Source of the DNA: Nitrospira sp.
Lineage (GTDB): Bacteria; Nitrospirota; Nitrospiria; Nitrospirales; Nitrospiraceae
Assembly (NCBI GenBank): GCA_020853775.1
Contig: JADYYH010000012.1
Location: 1-64,000 of the forward strand
Direction: 5' to 3'
DNA: 64,000 nucleotides
Shown: one piece after another, positions 1 to 8,000 of the stretch
Layout of the letters: each line of letters starts with the position of its first letter
Numbering within the stretch: the first letter of the stretch is position 1
Notes under the pieces: model-generated
Seen by the model: only the letters and a program-made list of their open reading frames with translations
What the model was told of the DNA's origin: nothing
The model's database searches: none
Translations under genes and position numbers: made by a program

Positions 1-70
1 AGCGCGCCACCACCGGCGTCAGGTTGTCATGGAATGCGAAGGTCACTTGCGGTATACCGTCTGTCGCCAT
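1..70 (-). CDS. N-terminus of an unknown leftward gene, cut by the window edge
   Basis: The complement of bases 68-70 is an ATG preceded on the minus strand by a clear GGAGG ribosome-binding site about seven bases upstream. The reading frame stays open to base 1, giving about 23 residues that begin MATDGIPQVTF. The good ribosome-binding site is the main reason to call it. No family can be assigned from so short a piece. It has the same orientation as the 22-kb module that ends at 3304, so it may or may not belong to that neighbourhood; the intervening TA pair argues for a separate unit. Confidence 0.55.
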   Translation of the reverse strand, partial: MATDGIPQVTFAFHDNLTPVVAR

Positions 71-334
71 CGGGTGCCTCCATCGCTGTACGTAGAAGCT
101 GCTTGGTCGCCGCTCCTATAGCACAGGGAGGAGCCTCGATGGCTTTTTTTATGACGCGAGTCGTGAATTTTCCGGGTTAGTGGGTTGTTACCTCAGAATT
201 TCTTTCTGCATGCCTCCTGCCTATGCGGCGATGGAGGTGGCATGGCGTCAATGAGAACCGTCTCTTGCCGTGTATGCCAATTGTGGCATACTATGAGGCA
301 TGGGTTTTTGAACGCATTCTATGGCGAGCCCTGA

Positions 335-673
335 ATGAAGCCGGTGCATTTCGTTGGATCATCGAGAGACGACCTCCGAGAGCTTCCAGAGGATGTGAGG
401 GAGACGGCGGGTTACCAGCTTTTCAAGGTTCAACAAGGGAAGGAACCGGATGACTGGAAACCGTTGTCTATGGTGGGTACTGGTGTTCAGGAAATTCGCC
501 TCTGGGAGGACAGCGGTACCTATCGTATTCTTTATGTGGCAAGGTTTGAGGAAGCCCTCTATGTGTTGCACGTTTTCGAAAAACGATCACAGAAAACGCC
601 TCACCGCGATATCCAGCTCGCCAAAGAGCGATATGCCGATTTGGTGAGGTGGAGAAAGGAACAACGGCGATGA
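335..673 (+). CDS. HigB/RelE-like toxin (phage Gp49-like family)
   Basis: This 112-residue protein fits the compact RelE-fold toxins of the Gp49-like group, which as HigB-type toxins cleave mRNA at the ribosome. Visible family signatures are the central strand segment EIRLWEDSGTYRILYVARF (about residues 53-71) and the C-terminal FEKRSQKTPHRDIQLAKER stretch (about 81-99), where the K-x-x-x-TP motif and a final basic helix are typical. It overlaps the following XRE-family gene by four bases (ATGA), the toxin-first order of higBA loci. The upstream 260 bases probably hold the autoregulated promoter, although I could not fix its elements. Family assignment is from motif recognition; target and activity are inferred. 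Confidence 0.85.
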   Translation: MKPVHFVGSSRDDLRELPEDVRETAGYQLFKVQQGKEPDDWKPLSMVGTGVQEIRLWEDSGTYRILYVARFEEALYVLHVFEKRSQKTPHRDIQLAKERYADLVRWRKEQRR

Positions 674-1014
674 CGCGTGCCACAGTGACCAAAAGCAGCG
701 GAAATATATTTCGAGACTTGGCTTTTTCCGACGAAAAGTCTGCAGAGTTGATTCTGAAGAGCAATCTGCTGCAAGCCGTTCAGGATACCGTCAAAAGCCG
801 AGGATGGAAGCAAGTGGAGGCGGCGATTCAGTTAGGGATTGATCAGGCCAAAATATCGAAGCTCATGGCCGGGCAGATGGCAGGATTTTCCATTGAGCGC
901 CTGGTTCATTTTCTTTCGCTGTTAGGTCAGGATGTCGTCGTAACGGTCCGCCAGGCTCCTCGTGGGAGACGGCGTGGGACAGTGAGAACAAAGGCGATCA
1001 AGATTTCTGTATAG
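670..1014 (+). CDS. HigA-like XRE-family antitoxin
   Basis: This 114-residue protein carries a helix-turn-helix around residues 43-70 (GWKQVEAAIQLGIDQAKISK), followed by a strand region and a basic tail rich in Arg and Lys. Such proteins neutralise the neighbouring HigB-like toxin and repress their own promoter. The ATG at 670 overlaps the toxin stop codon as ATGA, so translation is probably coupled. A longer frame opens at 649 inside the toxin gene but would need seven extra residues with no gain in similarity, so 670 is preferred. The last 20 residues are unusually basic (APRGRRRGTVRTKAIKI) and could aid DNA binding. Confidence 0.85.
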   Translation: MTRATVTKSSGNIFRDLAFSDEKSAELILKSNLLQAVQDTVKSRGWKQVEAAIQLGIDQAKISKLMAGQMAGFSIERLVHFLSLLGQDVVVTVRQAPRGRRRGTVRTKAIKISV

Positions 1015-1111
1015 TATTCCCTCGATTCACTGGGGACCGAGGTGTTCCTGGCAACATGTCCCGATCCAAATTAAAGCCGACGATTGGGCATGATTAAGGG
1101 GAGTACGTCTG

Positions 1112-1540
1112 TCAGACTCCCTTCTCCGGAACCCTAATCTCATTTTCGGCTGTCAACCATTCTTCTCGATGTCCAACAAGAAGCCATAGCTCAGTTCGTC
1201 GAGGCGGCCAATACGTCGCGATTATTGGGTCATTGGATCGGATCGTTCCCCCTCCCTCGATTTCTGCTGCACGAGTTACTGCATACCACGGGGTAGTCAC
1301 ACACCAAGGCGGCTGACTGTCGAACCAGCGCTGCATGGTCAACGCATTCATAGGTTCGTCTTGCGTGCTACAGACTCCAAAGACTTCTTCGGTGAGGAAA
1401 TGAACTTCCTCACCATCGATCCGTATCTCGACTACATAGTGCAGGGCTGCTCGACCATCGCTCTGCCGTTTCGCGAGACACACGAGGAAGTGTATCTGTT
1501 CAGCGCTCAGTAAAAAATCTTTTCCGAAGACGCTATCCAT
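1112..1540 (-). CDS. Hypothetical protein, 142 aa
   Basis: I do not recognise a family. The protein is soluble, without a signal peptide or membrane segment, and alternates beta-like stretches (for example HYVVEIRIDGEEVHFLTEEVFGV) with polar loops. It has several Trp residues in its C-terminal half (PPWCVTTPWY and TELWLLVGHREEW). A purine-rich GGTGAGAG sequence lies about nine bases upstream of the ATG at 1540. It converges on the HigA-like gene, and its stop codon lies within a weak GC-rich hairpin near 1098-1123 that could end transcription in either direction. The small size and accessory location suggest a mobile or lineage-specific gene. Confidence 0.55.
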   Translation of the reverse strand: MDSVFGKDFLLSAEQIHFLVCLAKRQSDGRAALHYVVEIRIDGEEVHFLTEEVFGVCSTQDEPMNALTMQRWFDSQPPWCVTTPWYAVTRAAEIEGGGTIRSNDPIIATYWPPRRTELWLLVGHREEWLTAENEIRVPEKGV

Positions 1541-2034
1541 AGATCGGTTCTCTCACCTGCAAGGGTAAAGAAGATCGAAATCGCTCTGATTGCCGTGGCG
1601 GCAGCGTTCAGGAAGGTTCGCGGTAACTTCGGCTAGGCCACTTCGATTCAGCTTTGCGATACGGGCGTGACGGAGGTTTGCGTATCACGAGGCGCTTGAA
1701 CAGAACTGCTAATGCAGCCAACGACAGCGTTGCGAATAGACGAGCAAGCATGTCTCACGATATCGCTCCACGACGAAAGTGTCAAACACGGGTTGGGTCC
1801 AGACGAGATTTAACTAGGCAGTTGGAACGAATGTGTGAGCCCTATTCATCTCCTTCGAGCACAGTGGCGGTATAATTCAGCACCTCACGGCCTTCTCGGC
1901 CAACTCCTGAATCTCCTGCGGAGACTGAGAGTCTTAGCACCTGAATGAGCACGTCTCTGGCTCAGACGCTGAAGAGCATCCGGAACTCGGGCGAGCCCGT
2001 GAAGGCGATTGCGATCACTATCGAGAAAGAACCA
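1541..2034. other. 494-bp stretch with no supported gene
   Basis: Two short rightward frames exist here (1654-1875 and the beginning of 1945-2205), but neither has a convincing ribosome-binding site or recognisable product, and the second runs antisense into the next gene. I see no repeat, tRNA or strong terminator. The stretch probably contains the promoter of the 142-aa gene on its left side. Confidence 0.4.
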
Positions 2035-2328
2035 CTAGCAATTCTGCTTTCGACCGTGCGTCGAAGGGATGATGCTCACTCCGCGGGCATTCACATACAC
2101 CGTCTTCCCCATCTGCTGTGTGATGGCGGGGAGAATGGTGTCCTTCATCAGCCCTTGCAGCGTAGCGAGCGTGGTTTCGTCAAAATAATTCCTGGAAAAT
2201 TCTAGTTCTGTGTGAAAGCAGCCGTCGCTAAACAGAAAACGTTTGGGGACGACTTTCAGCCTGATGTCTTGATAGCCGGCTGATTCGAGTGCCTCAATGA
2301 TGGCCTCGTTCTTCGTCAGATCTGACAT
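2035..2328 (-). CDS. Hypothetical protein, 97 aa
   Basis: This is a small soluble protein of unknown function. The ATG at 2328 is chosen over the longer frame starting at 2364 because an AGGAAAGG ribosome-binding site lies just upstream of it. The N-terminal part (TKNEAIIEALESAGYQDIRL) looks like a short helix-strand unit, followed by FLFSDGCFHTELEFSRNYF and an amphipathic helix. There is no signal peptide or membrane helix. It lies downstream of the hemerythrin-like gene on the same strand with a gap of about 110 bases, so the two may be co-transcribed. No homology-based function is offered. Confidence 0.5.
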   Translation of the reverse strand: MSDLTKNEAIIEALESAGYQDIRLKVVPKRFLFSDGCFHTELEFSRNYFDETTLATLQGLMKDTILPAITQQMGKTVYVNARGVSIIPSTHGRKQNC

Positions 2329-2440
2329 CGGACCTTTCCTCTCTCCGTCTATCTGTGATTTCAATAAGGGCTGGTCTGCTGATGCTTCGGTCGTCGAGCC
2401 TGTGAGCGCGGGCTTGGACTGCAGAGCGGGAGGTCTTCGT

Positions 2441-2923
2441 TCACATGTGATGAATTGAACGAGAGCAATCCCCTATGGAAGGCCGGAAATCAGTCATCTG
2501 TACAGCGACCATGGTGCGAGCCGCAATCTTCAGCTTATCGAATTCCGCGAAGAGCGTGTCTTCCTCTCGACGGATGCGTGTTTGCAACAGAAAGAGGATG
2601 TTCCCAATGTCCTGTGACGTGTGATGGTGCGTACCACCGATGTGGAACTGTTCAAAAAAGCTCATCACCTCTTTTGAGACGTCCGCCATGTCTTTCGCAA
2701 GGAAGTCCAACGTGTGCTTCAGCTCCACACTCCTTTCGGCGGCTTCGAACAAGGTGGGATACAAGAGCGTGTCTTCCAATTTGAGGTGGGCCAAGAGGTG
2801 TATTTTCGCCGCCCTCAGTTTCCTTTGCGCTTCCAGCTTTTCAACGCCAATCCACTGCGCTGCTTCCAACAAGTTCGAGATGAACACATGTTGCAATCTT
2901 AGTGTCGACGTTAAATTGGTCAT
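2441..2923 (-). CDS. Hemerythrin-like HHE-domain protein
   Basis: This 160-residue four-helix-bundle protein carries the spacing of metal ligands expected for hemerythrin HHE domains: H12 (RLQHVF), H42 and H46 with E50 (HLLAHLKLEDTLLYP), possibly H70, and E120/E121 (RIRREEDTLFAEFD). Such proteins bind a di-iron centre and act in oxygen, nitric oxide or iron handling; which applies here cannot be read from sequence. The ATG at 2923 follows a purine-rich GGAGCAGGAAG ribosome-binding site, so the 15 extra residues of the longer frame (to 2968) are dropped. It is cytoplasmic, with no signal peptide. Confidence 0.8.
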   Translation of the reverse strand: MTNLTSTLRLQHVFISNLLEAAQWIGVEKLEAQRKLRAAKIHLLAHLKLEDTLLYPTLFEAAERSVELKHTLDFLAKDMADVSKEVMSFFEQFHIGGTHHHTSQDIGNILFLLQTRIRREEDTLFAEFDKLKIAARTMVAVQMTDFRPSIGDCSRSIHHM

Positions 2924-3303
2924 GAGACTTCCTGCTCCTTCGTTCTGTCCATGGCTTAGCCGGCTCACGCTCAGCCGGAATCAGTGACGAATTGGGAGAA
3001 CATCATTCCCTCTGATAACCGTAGCAGTGATTGAAGAAATGTCTGTAGGCGGGAATCGGGTAGAACGCGAGGGAAATTCATAGGGGGCGTGGTTTTTTTG
3101 TCAGGTTTCCTCCTACGCTATGTGTCTGCTGCGATTGATGAGGGATAGCTTGGAGCAACCGTGAACCGAGGATGTTGGAAGGCTAGAGCGACAGAGGCTT
3201 CTGAGGCGCGGGAACCCTGCGGGAGACGGCAGTGTCATGAGCGTCGAGCCGCGGCAGGGTAAATGGGCAAACCTACGGCTCGCTGATTAAAAGTCAGCAG
3301 TAG
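2924..3303. other. 380-bp non-coding gap downstream of the 22-kb module
   Basis: No gene is supported. The segment separates the last gene of the large leftward module from the hemerythrin-like gene and must contain the promoter of the latter on the minus strand. A T-rich run lies at about 3092-3098, but I could not find a clear hairpin next to it. No repeat was recognised. Confidence 0.4.
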
Positions 3304-5028
3304 CTACGAATTCCCTTCTTCCCTCTTCTCCGCCACATCGAACTGCAGCCCGCTTGACCCTTCCCCTTTATCCGGTCCTTTGCGTCGGCCGATCCACAGA
3401 TGCGTTGAGCCGTCGATCCAGCGCGCATATTGATAGGTCCGGGTGACGCGCGCGCCTTCGCGCGGGACTTCTTCGTCGAACAGCAACAGTTCACGGTTCG
3501 GTTCGAGTAATCGTCCCTTGGAACGTTGCGCACCCTGGATGCCGCCCTCGCCGAATGCCGGCAGTGCCCCACGCTTGAGTCGCAGGGTGGTGCCGTCTTT
3601 CACCGGCAGCAACGGAATCCAGTAGTCCGGCACCGTCGTCCCGAGCCTGTAGATCAATGGATCGCCTTCACCGCCGGCGGAGGGTGGGGGAGGCTGTGCG
3701 GCCAACGTCTCTTGATACGCTTCATGACGATCCAACGGCCGGCCGGCGGCGCTTTCAACGACACGCTCAACGGCCCAGGCGACGTTAGCCATTTCATCCC
3801 GCAACAACGACAGGTCTTCCACCGGTTGGCTTTCCAGCAGCGGGCCCAGCACCGGCGGTAGGAAGAACAACTTCTGAGTGTCGTTTGTCAGGCTGAACAT
3901 GCGCCAGGGCGACGCGGGGCCATCCACTTCGCTGGCGTGCGGGACAAGGAAGCGTTCGCCAAAGGTGTTGGTGACGACAAGCGCGCGGATCTGGGAGAGG
4001 GTGCCCACCGCCAGTTCGAGTGGCAGCAGGAACCAGTCGTTACTGTATTCCAGGGCGAACTTTACGAGCAGCAGGCGAGCCAGGTCCTGCGGCGCCGCTT
4101 GGACACTCGCAAAGTTCACGGCGCCGTCTTCGAATTCCCATAAGCGCGCAGAAGGCATGCCGCGAAACGAGACCGGGGTTGGGAGGAACGCGTCGCTGAT
4201 GGATGTCGGACTTTCGATGGCACCCAGGCCGTTTCCCGAACCCGTCGTGAACGAAAACCAGTCTAGCCGTCCATCGAGATATTCCGGCGCGGTCAGCACC
4301 ACTTCGCTCGACGTCGTCTTGGCGGAGATACTCAGCGCATATTCCATCCGTTCAGGAATCCAGGCAGAAGAGGCGGCGCCCTGTTGAAAGAGACTATCCA
4401 CCCAGGCCAGCCAGGTCTTGAGGATGCCGATGATCTTTGCTTGATCCCCTGCGGCAATCTGATCCAACGGCGCGCCGCGAAATACATCATTTAATGTGTT
4501 GCCGGCCTGCAGCACTCTGAGGCGTGCGGCAAACTGCAGTCCATCGATGGTGCGGCCAGCCAGCACGCGGAGGAACGACAGGCTCGCGGCGTCGATCTGC
4601 TTGGCCTGTTCAGGAGTGGGAGCGGCTAGTACGTAGGCGCTTGCCAACCATTGCGCGCGGGAGGGACCGAGACGAGCCGTCTCCAGCAAGCGGAGGAGAT
4701 GCCGCCCGGATTCGGCCGCCAGTCGCCAATTGGGGCGCGAGTCGTCTGTCACCGGTTCCGCTTCCACCAACGTTTCCAATGCCAGGCTGTCGGCTGCGTA
4801 AGGTCTTGCCGGATGTGGCCCAGAGCGTGGCCCCGGTTGATAGCGGGTGATGGCAGCGGTGTCCACAATCACCTGCGCGGCAGCCGGTGATCCAGCATCG
4901 GCTCCGTTGAATTCGCCGAATTGCCATTGGCGTCCCAGCATCCAGAGCGGATCGTGGATGCGCGCCTGTAAACCATCCTGCAAGTCGGGGTTCTGGGTGC
5001 TGAGGTCGAGTCTGATTCGGGAGGCCAT
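3304..5028 (-). CDS. Unknown 574-aa protein, last gene of the eight-gene module
   Basis: The protein begins MASRIRLDL and has a conserved-looking N-terminal block around residues 14-45, including HDPLWMLGRQWQFGEFNGAD, which I recall from uncharacterised bacterial proteins but cannot tie to a function. The rest is a soluble mixed alpha/beta protein; near the C-terminus are FDEEVPREGARVTRTYQYARW and WIGRRKGPDKGEG. There is no signal peptide or membrane helix. The ATG at 5028 lies two bases after the stop of the 1772-aa gene, so translation is probably coupled; the longer frame to 5355 lies inside that gene and is rejected. The tight spacing implies the product works with its neighbours. Confidence 0.8.
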   Translation of the reverse strand: MASRIRLDLSTQNPDLQDGLQARIHDPLWMLGRQWQFGEFNGADAGSPAAAQVIVDTAAITRYQPGPRSGPHPARPYAADSLALETLVEAEPVTDDSRPNWRLAAESGRHLLRLLETARLGPSRAQWLASAYVLAAPTPEQAKQIDAASLSFLRVLAGRTIDGLQFAARLRVLQAGNTLNDVFRGAPLDQIAAGDQAKIIGILKTWLAWVDSLFQQGAASSAWIPERMEYALSISAKTTSSEVVLTAPEYLDGRLDWFSFTTGSGNGLGAIESPTSISDAFLPTPVSFRGMPSARLWEFEDGAVNFASVQAAPQDLARLLLVKFALEYSNDWFLLPLELAVGTLSQIRALVVTNTFGERFLVPHASEVDGPASPWRMFSLTNDTQKLFFLPPVLGPLLESQPVEDLSLLRDEMANVAWAVERVVESAAGRPLDRHEAYQETLAAQPPPPSAGGEGDPLIYRLGTTVPDYWIPLLPVKDGTTLRLKRGALPAFGEGGIQGAQRSKGRLLEPNRELLLFDEEVPREGARVTRTYQYARWIDGSTHLWIGRRKGPDKGEGSSGLQFDVAEKREEGNS

Positions 5029-5030
5029 AC

Positions 5031-8000
5031 CTATGCTCCTATTGCCGGATCGATCACGCTGGTGAAATCGAGGGTGCCGCCGGTAAACAGCAGCGCCGGG
5101 GCCGATGGGTCCTGCTCGCCGGAACCGACCGGCTGCAACGCGCACTTGCCGGCACGATCCCACGTGGCCATCCCATCGAATAGCGTAAAGGCCATGCCGC
5201 CCACGATCCGTCCTTCGAGTCCCACGGTTGCGGCCGGCACTTCGAGACGCACCCATCGGCCAGGCGGAGGCAATGGGCCCATGTACTGCCGGCTGACGGT
5301 GTTGTCGGTGCCCCACGGAATGAGGTTTTCGCCCCAATAGGCGCGATGCTCCCAAGTGCCGTCATGCCATTGCAACATGACTTGTCGGGGCATACGGGCG
5401 GGATCGAGGTAGATGTGTGCAAACAGGCGATCCCCCACATCGACGAACAGCGGACTCTTGGCGCCCTGAAAAAAATGTTGATGCATGCCGGCGGCGACAA
5501 CCGATTGATGGGCGCGCCTGCCGGAGAGTGGTTCCGGTTTCATGCGGATCCAGGTCCAGGTCTCGCCGTCGCCCAGAGGAGCGGCTCCTTCCGGCAGTTG
5601 GTCCTCGACCCAAATCACTTCGTCCCCGCTGTCTGGCGCGACGGCGCGCAGTCTAGCCAAGTCCATCGTCTGCTGCAGGACGGCCTCCAGGCTGTTCAGG
5701 TCCCAGGTCGTTCGCCGGTCCGCAGGCACGGCAAGCAGCAGCGCCTGCGGGGGTGCGCTGTTCGGTTGATCGTAGTGAAAGCTGACGCCGGTCGTCTCGC
5801 GGGGGCTCGGGACCGTCTCCACCCATTCGTCGATCAAGAGGCCGGCGAAGGGCTGATCGAAGCGGAGCGGTTGCGCCGACGACATTTGCGCCACGAGTGA
5901 CACACGCCCGCGTGGAAATGGCTGGTCCGGCTTGGGCGGTAGGGCCACCCAGCGATCCTGGGCCTGAAAGGGGAGTTGTCCGACGTGGAAACGGAGGGCG
6001 GCGCTGCCCACCGTTTCGCCATACAGCATCGCTTCGTTCAAGCGTGTGGCGCCAGGCCTGACGTAGGCGGCGCGCTGAAACCACGTGACGGCGGCCATGG
6101 GGTCTTGCCCTTGGAGCGAGAGACTCGCGGCGAACGTCTCATTCAGCTGCATAGCGTTGGTTGCGGTCATGCGAGGCAACGCCAGGAAATCCTGGCCGAA
6201 GATGATGCGGAATCGAGCCAGGTCGTGATCGCGCCGTTCTTCCGGTGTGGCATTCGCACGAACAAAGCCTTGGTCCGATTCGGTCACCCGGTTCAAGCGA
6301 CGTTGTGCCTCAAGCAGGACGGACCGCGCCTGGGTCAGCAGCATCGAGCGTTCTTCCGATCCTGTCCCGCCGATGTCGGTCGGCACCGCGCTCGGTATGC
6401 CGAAGCTCGCCAAGGCGAACAGGGTGCGGCGAACGTCGTCGAGATTGGCGGTCATATCGTCCGACGGCGGCGCAGGGAGGAGGCCATTCAGGAGTCGATG
6501 CACATCAGTCAGGGCTTGCACCGCCCGCGTGACGCGGCCGGCAAACTCCTCATGGTCCAGGCCTGAGTCGGCTGGTGATTCGGGCAACGACAGATCGCGG
6601 CCGTCGAGAGACCGGGCATTGCTAAGCAATCGGCGCACCGTGGTAGCGACCTCGCACCATTCCGTGACGCTCACAATATCCGCTCCCCAACCATTGTCGC
6701 GGTCGAATTGCAGTCGAATGATCGCATGCGCTGGGACCGTCGCGGGACGGGTCTGCTGCAGCACAAACCGCCAGCGTTGTTCGAGTGCGGCTTGCTGTGC
6801 TCTGGTGTTGCCTTCCGCGAGGTAGATGGCATCCAGCGGCGCCAGTCCAAGCGATGTCAACGAACTCTCAACGGTCTGATAGATCTGTGCGCTCTGCTCA
6901 TCGACGTAATCGGCCTTACAACGGACCTGGGCCGGATTGGGCAGGAGCGTTGCTACCCAGGCATTGAGTATCGGTTCGGCCTGGGCGCGTGCCGATGGTG
7001 CATTCGTCGGCCAGCTTGCCGGTGCTGTGCTGTCGGTTGCGGGGAAGAGGGTGCAGAGGCGATGCGTCAACCCGATACCGCTCCTCGGCGTGCGGATCAC
7101 CTCCAGCTCTGGCGGCGGCACTTCACCCGCAGCGATGGCATCCAATGTCGCGCCGGAACGAAGAGGATTGCCTTGCACGAGTTGGTAGACGCTTTCGGCC
7201 ACCACGCTGTCACCCACGGAGTCGACCAGATCGTCGAGTGTTTTGAGCACGTCCACGAGCGCCGTGAAATCCGCGCTGCCGGGAGGTGGAAATCCCAAGG
7301 TCGCGTTGCCGAACGGCACGGTGGTCACATCCCAGGAGGTCTGCGGCGCCTGGCGTTGCTGGCTTGCCGTCCACCGTCGATGCAGGGCCAGCCCATCGAC
7401 CACGGCGGCAGCCGGCAGCGATTTCAGCGCGTCATTCCATTGCGCGGCGAGGCGGGTCGTAAGGGTCGCTCGCGCGGCGATGAGATCGGCCATGGCCTTG
7501 CCGCGTTGCCCCCCTTCTTTGGCGAGAGCCTGGCGGTCGAGCTCGGCGGCGAGCGTGTCTTGTCGTGTTGCCATCTGCTGTGCAGCGGGAATCGAATCCG
7601 GATCAGCGGCATTGAGCAGTTTTGCCTGAGCCCGTTCCGCGAGCAGACGTGAGCCGTCCTGAGCGCTGACGACCTGCTGTGCGGCGGCTGCCTGGGCCAC
7701 GGCGGTGGCCTGCGCCTGAGTCAGCTGTTCCACGCGATTGTCCCAGTCATCGAGGTCCCGCGCTTCCAACAATTGGATGGCATAACGGCGCGCGGCAGGT
7801 TGGGTCACCTTGCCTTCCGGTTTCGCCGCCTGTTGTTGGGCCAGCACCTGAGCCGCCTGCGTCACCTGTGCTTGCGCGGCCTGCGCCTGTTGGGTCAGCG
7901 TGGCGATGGTGCCCAGTGCGGCGCGATAGGTTTGCGAGCGTCGCTCGCGTTCGGCCTGCAATCCCCGGGCGTCTTCGGCCCGGCGCAGGGCCTGGTCACG

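Noticed and set aside
1654-1875. 73-aa rightward frame in the 1541-2034 gap
   Set aside because: No ribosome-binding site, no recognisable fold and Arg-rich composition typical of chance frames.
1945-2205. 86-aa rightward frame
   Set aside because: Its second half is antisense to the leftward 97-aa gene, which has the better ribosome-binding site.
3304-5355. Longer 683-aa version of the 574-aa gene starting at 5355
   Set aside because: The extra 109 residues lie inside the 1772-aa gene in another frame and are low-complexity; the ATG at 5028 sits two bases after that gene's stop codon.
6708-7652. 314-aa open frame on the plus strand within the 1772-aa gene
   Set aside because: It is a shadow of the leftward gene, with Arg/Gly-rich low-information sequence and no family match.
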